From CAXBCP01 sp963977005 (GTDB taxonomy: Bacteria; Pseudomonadota; Alphaproteobacteria; MPNO01; UBA830), in NCBI GenBank assembly GCA_963977005.1, contig CAXBMQ010000002.1, positions 197,797 to 261,796 on the forward strand: a stretch of 64,000 nt of DNA. Reading direction: 5' to 3'. The notes beneath the pieces are model-generated. The model made no database searches. It had not been told where the DNA came from and was given only the letters and a program-made list of their open reading frames with translations. The position numbers and the translations under genes are program-made. Numbering within the stretch: the first letter of the stretch is position 1; the number at the start of each line of letters is the position of its first letter. Of this stretch, positions 44,536-51,115 are shown piece after piece.

Positions 44536-46001
44536 CGGCGCCGGATCATGCCGCGCTTGCAGCACGGATCGCCGGTCTGCAGACGGCGAAGGTGGTCTGT
44601 GTCGGCGATGTGATGCTCGACCGCTTCGTGTATGGCGATGTCAGCCGCGTGTCTCCCGAAGCGCCGATCCCGGTGTGCCGGGTGACGAACGAAACCGCGA
44701 TGCTCGGCGGGGCGGGCAACGTGGTGCGCAACCTGGTCTCCGTTGGCGCGTCCGTCGCTTTTGTCAGCGTGACCGGCGATGACGATATCGCCCGCGATGT
44801 GGATATGCTGCTGCGGGACCTCGCTGGCGTCACTCCGACCCTGATTACCGAAAAAGACCGGCCGACGACCAGCAAGGTCAGATATGTCGCCGGCGGTCAG
44901 CAACTGCTGCGCGCCGACCGGGAGGTCACGTCGCCGATCGGCGATGACGTGGCCGATGCGGTTTTCGAGGCGGCACAGAAAGAGCTCGAAGATGCCGGTG
45001 CGCTGATCGTTTCCGACTACGGCAAGGGCACGGTAACCGCCAGCCTGGTGGCCCGGCTGATCGGCGCGGCAAACGCCGCCGGCAAGCCCGTGATTGTCGA
45101 TCCGAAGTCGCGCGATTTTACGCGTTACGCCGGGGCGAGCCTGATCACGCCGAACCTGAAAGAGCTTGGCGAGGCGGCGGATGGCGACCTGTCATCCGAG
45201 GAAGGCATCGCCGCGGCCGCCCGCTCCCTGCTGGCGGCGGCGGATATCGCATCCATGCTGGTGACGCGCGGCGCGCAGGGCATGTCGCTGGTGACGGCCG
45301 ACCGCGCGGATCATTTCCCGTCGCGGGCGCGCGAAGTGTTCGATGTTTCGGGTGCCGGCGACACGGTTCTCGCCCTGCTGGCGGCGGGGATCGCGTCCGG
45401 CGTGCCCGCGCTGGAGGCCGCGCAGCTTGCCAATGTCGCGGCCGGTATCGTGGTCGGCAAGACCGGCACGGCCGTGGTCTATGCCGACGACCTGCTCGAG
45501 GAACTGAACGTCATGGCCGGTCATGGCGGCCCGAAAGCGCCGCTGCGCCTCGATGCTGCGCTGGACAGGATACGGACGTGGAAAGACCGCGGCGAGAAAA
45601 TCGGCTTCACCAACGGTTGCTTCGATCTGCTGCACCCGGGACACGTCTCGCTTCTGGCGTCGGCGCGGTCGGCCTGCGACCGGCTGGTCGTCGGTCTCAA
45701 TTCCGATGCGTCGGTGAAGCGGCTGAAAGGCGAAAACCGTCCCATGCAGAATGAAGCGGCCCGTGCCGCCGTGCTGTCGTCTCTGGAAACCGTCGACCTG
45801 GTCGTGATTTTCGACGAGGATACGCCGGAGGCGCTGCTGCATGCGGTGCGGCCGGACGTGCTGGTGAAGGGCGCCGATTATACGATCGACACGGTCGTCG
45901 GCGCCGACCTGGTGCAGTCTTACGGCGGCAGGGTTGTTCTGGCGGAGATCGTCGAGGGCTTCAGCACCACGGCCACAATTGCCCGGATGAACGCGCCCTG
46001 A
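44532..46001 (+). CDS. hldE: Bifunctional heptose 7-phosphate kinase/heptose 1-phosphate adenylyltransferase
   Basis: This 489-residue protein has an N-terminal PfkB-type kinase domain (VCVGDVMLDRFVYGDVSRVSPEAPIPV, and the anion-hole FDVSGAGDTVLALLA) and a C-terminal cytidylyltransferase-like domain from about residue 355 (FTNGCFDLLHPGHVSLL, ENRPMQNEAARAAVLSSLE). It phosphorylates heptose 7-phosphate and then makes ADP-heptose. The enzyme needs GmhB and HldD to complete the standard pathway; neither is in the window. The ATG at 44532 overlaps the gmhA stop. A more upstream start is open but would overlap gmhA heavily. Confidence 0.93.
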   Translation: MTAPDHAALAARIAGLQTAKVVCVGDVMLDRFVYGDVSRVSPEAPIPVCRVTNETAMLGGAGNVVRNLVSVGASVAFVSVTGDDDIARDVDMLLRDLAGVTPTLITEKDRPTTSKVRYVAGGQQLLRADREVTSPIGDDVADAVFEAAQKELEDAGALIVSDYGKGTVTASLVARLIGAANAAGKPVIVDPKSRDFTRYAGASLITPNLKELGEAADGDLSSEEGIAAAARSLLAAADIASMLVTRGAQGMSLVTADRADHFPSRAREVFDVSGAGDTVLALLAAGIASGVPALEAAQLANVAAGIVVGKTGTAVVYADDLLEELNVMAGHGGPKAPLRLDAALDRIRTWKDRGEKIGFTNGCFDLLHPGHVSLLASARSACDRLVVGLNSDASVKRLKGENRPMQNEAARAAVLSSLETVDLVVIFDEDTPEALLHAVRPDVLVKGADYTIDTVVGADLVQSYGGRVVLAEIVEGFSTTATIARMNAP

Positions 46002-46002
46002 C

Positions 46003-46020
46003 GGGGAGGAACCCTCCATC
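46003..46020 (+). promoter_or_regulatory. Strong Shine-Dalgarno before an apparent AUC start
   Basis: GGGGAGGA at 46003-46010 is a strong Shine-Dalgarno sequence. The first codon at standard spacing (8 nt) is ATC at 46018. No ATG, GTG or TTG occurs in this frame between the in-frame stop at 45988 and GTG 46078, which lies inside the conserved first helix. This supports initiation at AUC (or a base difference in the source). Confidence 0.5.
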
Positions 46021-46602
46021 GTTACCGAACATATATTCTATGGACTGGCCTGGGCGTCCTTCGGCCTGCTGCATTCCGTGCTGGCTGCCGACAGCATCAA
46101 GAACCGCCTGGGGTTGGGGCGGTATTACCGGCTTGCCTATAACGGATTCGCGCTGCTGCATCTCGGTCTTGTCTGGTGGTTCGGCCGGATCTGGCTGTCC
46201 GGGGCGCCGCCGCTGGGCCTTCCGGAAAAGGTGGCCGTCGCCGGCGACATCGTGACGGTTGCCGGATTGGCGGTCATCGCGGTCGCGCTGACGGGATACG
46301 ACCGGGGGCGGTTTCTCGGAACCGCGCAGATACGGTCGCCTGAAGATGCGCCGGACGAGGACCTTAAAACGGCCGGCTTGCTGCGCTATGTCCGCCATCC
46401 CCTCTATAGCGGGCTGTTTCTGGCGCTCTGGGGACAGGCACAGACGGAATTTGCCCTGGCGACTGCCGTGTGGGGCAGTGTCTATCTGCTGATCGGCGCG
46501 AAATACGAAGAGCGGCGACTGATCGGGCGATATGGCGATGCCTATGCCGCTTATCGCCGGCGCGTCCCGGCATTTTTCCCGTGGCGTGGCCGGGCGGGCT
46601 AG
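46018..46602 (+). CDS. Isoprenylcysteine carboxyl methyltransferase/NnrU-like membrane protein
   Basis: This protein of about 194 residues has four to five membrane helices. It starts with a helix containing LAWASFGLLHSVLAAD, the HSLLAS-type motif of the NnrU/isoprenylcysteine methyltransferase family. The C-terminal methyltransferase pattern is LLRYVRHPLYSGLFLALWG, with the RHP motif, and KYEERRLIGRYGDAYAAYRRRVPAFFP. These membrane methyltransferases act on isoprenoid or other lipids; the substrate is unknown. The start is unusual: ATC at 46018 behind a strong ribosome site. GTG 46078 would delete the first helix. It is convergent with the lipoprotein gene. Confidence 0.7.
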   Translation: MVTEHIFYGLAWASFGLLHSVLAADSIKNRLGLGRYYRLAYNGFALLHLGLVWWFGRIWLSGAPPLGLPEKVAVAGDIVTVAGLAVIAVALTGYDRGRFLGTAQIRSPEDAPDEDLKTAGLLRYVRHPLYSGLFLALWGQAQTEFALATAVWGSVYLLIGAKYEERRLIGRYGDAYAAYRRRVPAFFPWRGRAG

Positions 46603-46624
46603 AACTCGGGGAAAGAGGCCCGGG

Positions 46625-46966
46625 CTAGATTTCGAGGCACCGGGCGACTCGATAGGTCGACCGTTCCATGCAGACCCCGTGTTTCTGGGCAGCCTGGTGA
46701 AAATAGCTGTCAGCGCGCTCCCGCGTCCGCTGAAGATCGCGGGCAAGCAGCGCGCGCATACACTGGTAATAGGCTGCGGTACGTTTCCGGTAACCCGATT
46801 TTCGGCAGTTCAGCGACGCGAGTTGTCGTTTCTGCAGAATCGAATGGGTTGCCCGCATCTCCGTCATCGCGCTTGCGCTGACCGAAAGTGGAATTTTCGT
46901 CGATTTGGGTACCGTGCAGCCAACGGCAAGCAGCCCCATGAATATGATTGCGCCAACCCGCAACAT
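46625..46966 (-). CDS. Small lipoprotein, cysteine-containing, unknown function
   Basis: This 113-residue protein has a lipobox (GLLAVGC, cleavage before Cys17) and a helical, Arg/Gln-rich mature part with cysteines in SLNCRKSG, YYQCMRA, GVCMER and VARCLEI. The even number of cysteines suggests two disulfides in the periplasm. I do not recognise the family. It is downstream of mmcB on the same strand; a 22-bp palindrome lies 76 bp upstream. Confidence 0.7.
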   Translation of the reverse strand: MLRVGAIIFMGLLAVGCTVPKSTKIPLSVSASAMTEMRATHSILQKRQLASLNCRKSGYRKRTAAYYQCMRALLARDLQRTRERADSYFHQAAQKHGVCMERSTYRVARCLEI

Positions 46967-47042
46967 AGTCTGTCGCCCCGATTTAGTTTTTTATTAATGT
47001 TGTTTGCCAACATTTTGTTAAACAATTATGTCAGAGATTCCC

Positions 47043-47064
47043 GCGGCATACAATTGTATGCCGC
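47043..47064 (-). promoter_or_regulatory. Perfect 22-bp palindrome between mmcB and the lipoprotein gene
   Basis: The left arm GCGGCATACAA is followed directly by its exact reverse complement TTGTATGCCGC, with no spacer. It starts 5 bp after the mmcB stop and ends 76 bp before the lipoprotein start. Without a T-tract it does not look like an intrinsic terminator; a dimeric repressor site is more likely. Confidence 0.5.
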
Positions 47065-47068
47065 CATA

Positions 47069-47506
47069 TTAGCCGTTATGGCTCAGGCGGTTGCTGGCAG
47101 CGAGGGCGAAGCGGATAAGCTGGCGACGTTTGCGATTGGTATTGAGCTTGCGTGTCAGGCTCTCGCGCCGTACCGCGGCAGTATAGGGATCGGCGACAAT
47201 CAGGCCGCAATCGTCGGGCATCATGTCCATCGGGAAGCCCGCGGGCACGGCAAAATAAAAGCGTTCGCAGAATGCCAGGTATTCGTGCCATTTCCGGTCG
47301 CCGCGGAAGTCCGCAACCGTACTTTTGACCTCGACGATCACGAATTCGCCGTTCCGGTCGATCGCCATGACATCGACGCGCCGGCCATTCGCCAGTTTGA
47401 ACTCGGTCAGGGTGCCGAAACCCAGGTCCTGGAACAGCTTGCAGACCCCACGGGTCAGCAGGCGGGTTGTCTCGGGCACGTCGTATGTCTGGTCGAAAAG
47501 CGTCAT
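47069..47506 (-). CDS. mmcB: MmcB family protein (PD-(D/E)XK-like)
   Basis: This 145-residue protein matches MmcB, an alphaproteobacterial protein linked to DNA repair in Caulobacter. It has ETTRLLTRGVCKLFQDLGFGTLTEFKLANGRRVDVMAIDRNGEFVIVEVKSTVADFRGDRKWHEYL, with the acidic D and ExK residues (RVDVMAID...VIVEVKS) of the PD-(D/E)XK nuclease fold. I chose the ATG at 47506 (MTLFDQTYDVPETTR); an open extension to 47569 lacks family similarity. It is divergent from the small Tat-like peptide gene. Confidence 0.87.
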   Translation of the reverse strand: MTLFDQTYDVPETTRLLTRGVCKLFQDLGFGTLTEFKLANGRRVDVMAIDRNGEFVIVEVKSTVADFRGDRKWHEYLAFCERFYFAVPAGFPMDMMPDDCGLIVADPYTAAVRRESLTRKLNTNRKRRQLIRFALAASNRLSHNG

Positions 47507-47579
47507 ATTCCATCGAAACGGATCGGGAAAGAACAGAACGTAAACAAAAAAGGTGGCGCTTGCCATCACTTAACGCTTT

Positions 47580-47605
47580 AAAATGGGGGCGATTACACCC
47601 ATTTT
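47580..47605 (+). promoter_or_regulatory. 8-bp inverted repeat upstream of the small Tat-like peptide gene
   Basis: AAAATGGG and CCCATTTT are exact inverted repeats around the 10-nt loop GGCGATTACA. The repeat sits 31 bp before the peptide start codon and between two divergent genes. It could be an operator or a hairpin in the peptide mRNA leader. Confidence 0.4.
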
Positions 47606-47636
47606 CAGGGTAACGCGTAAAACAGGGGCGTGCGGA

Positions 47637-47843
47637 ATGGAAAAGCAGTCGAAGAATTCACCCGTCGGTCGCCGTCAGGCATTAGCCCGTCTCGGGCTTG
47701 GCGTGGCGGTTGCCTATACCGCGCCGACCGTGCTGCATCTTGACCGGAGCGCCAAAGCCGTCCAGCCGTCCTGCAATGGTAATTCAAAAGGTAATCCCTG
47801 GTGCAGCACCAGCGGGGGCAGCAAGGGCAAGGGCAAGGGCTAG
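47637..47843 (+). CDS. Small Tat-like signal peptide protein with two cysteines
   Basis: This 68-residue protein has a twin-arginine-like signal (SPVGRRQALARLGLGVAVAY, then TAPTVLHLDRSAKA). The short mature part of about 27 residues contains Cys-x7-Trp-Cys (SCNGNSKGNPWCST) and ends in Ser/Gly/Lys (GGSKGKGKG). AGGGG lies 8 nt before the ATG. Short proteins of this shape, with an RR signal and a Gly/Ser/Lys-rich tail, recur in Alphaproteobacteria, and their function is unknown. It could be a secreted structural peptide or a substrate of the PqqD/HprK set 41 kb away; the latter is speculation. Confidence 0.65.
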   Translation: MEKQSKNSPVGRRQALARLGLGVAVAYTAPTVLHLDRSAKAVQPSCNGNSKGNPWCSTSGGSKGKGKG

Positions 47844-47978
47844 CAAGCGCTCTTTCTTTTCCGGAGGATGCTGTTTCCGTCGTCGCCGTGTTGGATTGCC
47901 GGTGGGGCCCGGATGTCCCATAAATGCGCCGAGATGACGTTTTCTCCGTGATGCCGCCGACGATTGCCGCTATTGCCC

Positions 47979-49058
47979 ATGACAGATAACGCAGAACGGT
48001 TCGATCAGGCGACCGCCCTTGCCGAGAGCGGCGATGCGGCCGCTGCCGCCGGGCTCTATCGCGATATTCTCTCACGCCAGCCGAAACATCTCGCGGCAGC
48101 AAAGGCGCTTGCCGATATTGTCGAGGCCGGGCGGGCGGCGGGCGATGCCAAAGCCGTGCGCAAGGCCGCCACCGATATCGAAACCGCCAGTACCTACAGC
48201 GTCGGCAAGACGGCACTGGTCCATGGCCGGTTCGATGTCGCCATCCGGTGTTATAAAAAAATTCTCGATATGGACCCCGATTACGACGACGCGATCTGGG
48301 GTCTGGCCGAAGCGAATTACGGCAATCGCGACCTGAAAGAGGCGCTGAAATGGTATCGGACCTACAGCGATAAATATCCCGACGATCATGAAGCGCGTCA
48401 CATGGTGGCGGCGCTGGGCGATGGCCCGAAACCGGCGCGGGCGAGCGACGATTACGTGCGCGAAACCTTCGATCATTTCGCCGAGGATTTCGACAAGCAG
48501 CTGTTGGAAGATCTGGAATATCGCGCCCCCAAGCTGATTCACGCACTTTTCCGGGAGGTTGCACCGGATCGCGGCACGGGTTTCGATATTCTGGACGCAG
48601 GCTGTGGCACCGGGCTGTCGGGTATCGATTTCAAGGACCATTCCAGGTCGCTGACGGGTGTCGACCTGTCGCCCGAAATGTTGAAGCTGGCGCGTGCGCG
48701 CGGGCTCTACGACGAGCTGCATGAAGGGGAACTGGCGGCGTTCATGCGCGCGAATCCTCTTTGTTTCGATCTTATCGTCGCCGCCGACGTGTTCTGCTAT
48801 ATCGGGGATCTGGCGGAATCGCTCGACGCCGCCTTCGTCACCCTGAAATCCGGCGGTCTGATGATCTTCTCGGTCGAAGCGCAGTCGCGGCGGGGATATT
48901 CGCTGACCGGTTCCGGGCGGTACGCACACAAACCCGCCTATGTCAGAAAAGCGGCCCAAACCGCCGGATTCACGGAGATTATCGGCCGCACCGACACCCT
49001 GCGGACGGAATACGGCGAGCCGGTAAAGGGCTATCTGACGGCGTTACGCAAAGCCTGA
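47979..49058 (+). CDS. TPR-containing SAM-dependent methyltransferase
   Basis: This 359-residue protein has N-terminal TPR helices (ALAESGDAAAAAGLYRDILSRQPKHLAAAKAL, FDVAIRCYKKILDMDPDYDDAIWGLAEANY) followed by a class I methyltransferase. Motif I is FDILDAGCGTGLSGIDFKD, with later GVDLSPEMLKLARARGLYDEL, FDLIVAADVFCYIGDL and LKSGGLMIFSVEA. This type probably methylates a protein or small molecule bound by the TPR region. An open frame starts at TTG 47964; the ATG at 47979 is preferred. Its substrate is unknown. Confidence 0.85.
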   Translation: MTDNAERFDQATALAESGDAAAAAGLYRDILSRQPKHLAAAKALADIVEAGRAAGDAKAVRKAATDIETASTYSVGKTALVHGRFDVAIRCYKKILDMDPDYDDAIWGLAEANYGNRDLKEALKWYRTYSDKYPDDHEARHMVAALGDGPKPARASDDYVRETFDHFAEDFDKQLLEDLEYRAPKLIHALFREVAPDRGTGFDILDAGCGTGLSGIDFKDHSRSLTGVDLSPEMLKLARARGLYDELHEGELAAFMRANPLCFDLIVAADVFCYIGDLAESLDAAFVTLKSGGLMIFSVEAQSRRGYSLTGSGRYAHKPAYVRKAAQTAGFTEIIGRTDTLRTEYGEPVKGYLTALRKA

Positions 49059-49100
49059 TCGATCTGCTGGCAGGGGCCGGTGTCCGGCGTCGTCCGCGCT

Positions 49101-49115
49101 TTAACAAAGAGTTAG
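49101..49115 (+). promoter_or_regulatory. CtrA-like box upstream of the CheY-like gene
   Basis: TTAA-CAAAGAG-TTAG matches the CtrA consensus TTAA-N7-TTAA with one mismatch and lies 75 bp upstream of the CheY-like start. In Alphaproteobacteria, CtrA often controls motility and chemotaxis genes. Confidence 0.35.
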
Positions 49116-49189
49116 AACAATTGCGTTACATTTGACGCGTTTCCAAGGTGTACCGGGTTTCGGTGCGCCCTCCAGAATGCCGGACGCAA

Positions 49190-49558
49190 ATGATGAAAAC
49201 ATGCCTCGTTGTGGACGACTCGAAGGTCGTCAGAATGGTTGCCCGCAAGATACTTGAAGAACTCGGGTTCGAGGTCGCGGAAGCTGAAGACGGTCAGGTG
49301 GCGCTCGATATGAGCATGCAGTCGATGCCCGACGTCGTTCTGCTGGACTGGAACATGCCCGTGATGAGCGGAATCGAATATCTGCGTGCGCTGCGGGTTA
49401 CCGATGAAGGCAAAAAGCCGATCGTGGTTTTTTGTACGACCGAAAACGACATGTCGCACATCCAGGAAGGCATCGCGGCCGGCGCCAACGAATACATCAT
49501 GAAGCCCTTCGACAGCGACATCATCCAGTCCAAATTCGTTCAGACCGGCGTTCTCTAG
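49190..49558 (+). CDS. CheY-like single-domain response regulator
   Basis: This 122-residue receiver protein has the acidic pair in CLVVDDSKVVRMVARKILEELGF, the phospho-aspartate in DVVLLDWNMPVMSG, the conserved threonine in VFCTTEND and the lysine in YIMKPFD. With no output domain it should act by protein contact, as CheY does on the flagellar switch or as in c-di-GMP pathways. The tandem ATGATG at 49190 gives two possible starts. It is convergent with the YciI gene. Confidence 0.9.
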   Translation: MMKTCLVVDDSKVVRMVARKILEELGFEVAEAEDGQVALDMSMQSMPDVVLLDWNMPVMSGIEYLRALRVTDEGKKPIVVFCTTENDMSHIQEGIAAGANEYIMKPFDSDIIQSKFVQTGVL

Positions 49559-49562
49559 GCCC

Positions 49563-49877
49563 CTAGTTGCCCTCGGAACTTTTCGGTGCAGCGGCCGGGT
49601 TCCACTGCCCGCGGCGCATCCGCGATACTGTGTAGGAACTGAACAGTCCCGCCTTGTTGAACGGCTCACCCGCTGCAAAGGCATCCGCATCGTCGCGGGA
49701 CGGCACATTTATCACCAGCAGGCTGCCCGTGCGGGCGTCGGATTCATCGGCCAGGGTGGCGCCGCCCAGAACCAGAATATCCTCGTTTTCCGCAAGATAG
49801 GCGAAATGGGCTTCCCGCTGCTCGGCGCGAATTCTGTCGGCATCGGGGCCGTCGACCCCGTAAACCATGTAAAGCAT
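49563..49877 (-). CDS. YciI-like protein
   Basis: This 104-residue protein matches the YciI dimeric alpha/beta-barrel family, with AHFAYLAENEDILVLGGATLADES, GSLLVINVPSRDDADAFAAGEPFNKAGLF and the conserved histidine in REAHFAYL. The family's function is largely undefined. It is downstream of the TRAP transporter genes but separated from them by a terminator at 49898-49930, and it probably has its own promoter. Confidence 0.87.
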   Translation of the reverse strand: MLYMVYGVDGPDADRIRAEQREAHFAYLAENEDILVLGGATLADESDARTGSLLVINVPSRDDADAFAAGEPFNKAGLFSSYTVSRMRRGQWNPAAAPKSSEGN

Positions 49878-49897
49878 CTGTCCTGTCCCCGGTTATG

Positions 49898-49930
49898 AAA
49901 AAGCCCCGCAACGATATACGCTGCGGGGCT
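49898..49930 (-). terminator. Rho-independent terminator of the TRAP transporter operon
   Basis: On the minus strand AGCCCCGCA (49922-49930) pairs with TGCGGGGCT (49902-49910) around an 11-nt loop. It is followed by a run of five Ts (the A run at 49898-49902). It begins 31 bp past the dctP stop. Confidence 0.85.
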
Positions 49931-49961
49931 CCGTTAGAATAGGCCGTCTGTCCGGGAAGAA

Positions 49962-50972
49962 TCAGGCGCCGGCAGCGCGCATGATTTTCAGGATTTTCGT
50001 CGCCGGGACGCCCTGCTTTTCCCAATCCTGAACGACCTGCCGTTCCAACTCGTTCAGCATGGCACCGGCCTTGCGGATTTCGGCATCGGGGAGGCGGATC
50101 AGGTTATGTGCCTTCGAGCCGGCAAGGAAAGACATGCCTTTTTCATGTTCGGAATCGTAAATTTTGCCGCCCGTCATCCCCATCTGGATGCCGGACGTCT
50201 TGTTGACGATATCCTTGTGCGCAGGCGACAGACTGTTCCAGGTCTTCTTGTTCATCACGATGAACATCGGCGAGGAACCGAACGGAATGCCGGATGCGAA
50301 GTAGCGCGTCACTTCCTTGATCTTGAACGAATGGAGTACCGTGGGCGACACCAGAACGCCGTCGACCGTGCCGCGCGCCAGCGCGTTGTACAGCTTGGTG
50401 ATCGGCATCGGCACCGGTACGGCGCCAAGCGCTTCGATGGACTTCGCCGACATCTGCGACGGGGTCCGAAGTTTAAGGCCCTTCAGATCGGCGACCGATT
50501 TGATCGGCTTGTCCTTGGTCATGATGATCGGCACGTCGATCGTCCAGATACCGAGCACGTGTACCTTGTCGTATTCCTTGCGGACGGCTTCGGACTGCGC
50601 GTAGGCGGCCTGGAGGCGCTTGGTGCCGTCCACCGCGTTGCTCATGACATTGGCAAGTTCGACCAGTGTGGTCGCGCGGAACTGCTTGGACGTATATCCC
50701 TGCAGGCCGAAGGAAATATCGGCGACGCCGTCAACGGCGCGCTTGAACTGCTTTGCCGGGCCCTTGCCCAGTTTGCCCGCGACGTAAAGCTTGGCGGTCA
50801 GGCCCTGGTTCATGCTGTTGACCTTGTTCACCCATGGGTCGAACAGCTGGGCGTTAATCGGGTGTTTGGGGCCCGGAAAGGATGCGATCTTGAGGTCTGC
50901 CGCAGATACGGCAAGCGGCGCCATGACCGCGACGGCCGCGGCCAGGGCGATGGATGATGTAAGTCTGTTCAT
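49962..50972 (-). CDS. TRAP transporter substrate-binding protein (DctP type)
   Basis: This 336-residue periplasmic protein has a signal peptide (SSIALAAAVAVMAPLAVSAA) and DctP features: VFCVHGL-like order not seen, but IIMTKDKPIKSVADLKGLKLRTPSQMSAKSIEALGAVPVPMPITKLYNALARGTVDGVLVSP is characteristic. It binds a carboxylate and hands it to the DctQM membrane subunits encoded upstream. GGGAGGAAC precedes the ATG at 50972. The gene is separated from dctM by 143 bp holding one of two matching palindromes. The ligand is unknown. Confidence 0.88.
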   Translation of the reverse strand: MNRLTSSIALAAAVAVMAPLAVSAADLKIASFPGPKHPINAQLFDPWVNKVNSMNQGLTAKLYVAGKLGKGPAKQFKRAVDGVADISFGLQGYTSKQFRATTLVELANVMSNAVDGTKRLQAAYAQSEAVRKEYDKVHVLGIWTIDVPIIMTKDKPIKSVADLKGLKLRTPSQMSAKSIEALGAVPVPMPITKLYNALARGTVDGVLVSPTVLHSFKIKEVTRYFASGIPFGSSPMFIVMNKKTWNSLSPAHKDIVNKTSGIQMGMTGGKIYDSEHEKGMSFLAGSKAHNLIRLPDAEIRKAGAMLNELERQVVQDWEKQGVPATKILKIMRAAGA

Positions 50973-51065
50973 GCGAAGTTCCTCCCATCGGCCTTGGTGG
51001 CCGATTTTTGCGGTTGAGTATCCGGGCCGGTTGGCCCGGATATTGAATTCAGTGTGAGTGCCGAA

Positions 51066-51081
51066 TGTTGACCCGTCAACA
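51066..51081 (-). promoter_or_regulatory. Palindromic operator copy A upstream of dctP
   Basis: TGTTGACCCGTCAACA is nearly identical in arms to copy B at 53015-53032 (shared TTGAC/GTCAAC arms). It lies in the 143-bp gap upstream of the binding-protein gene. Such sites are typical of dimeric GntR-type or similar repressors. Confidence 0.55.
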
Positions 51082-51115
51082 AAAATACGGGTCCGCGAAT
51101 TCCTCCCGGGCTCTG

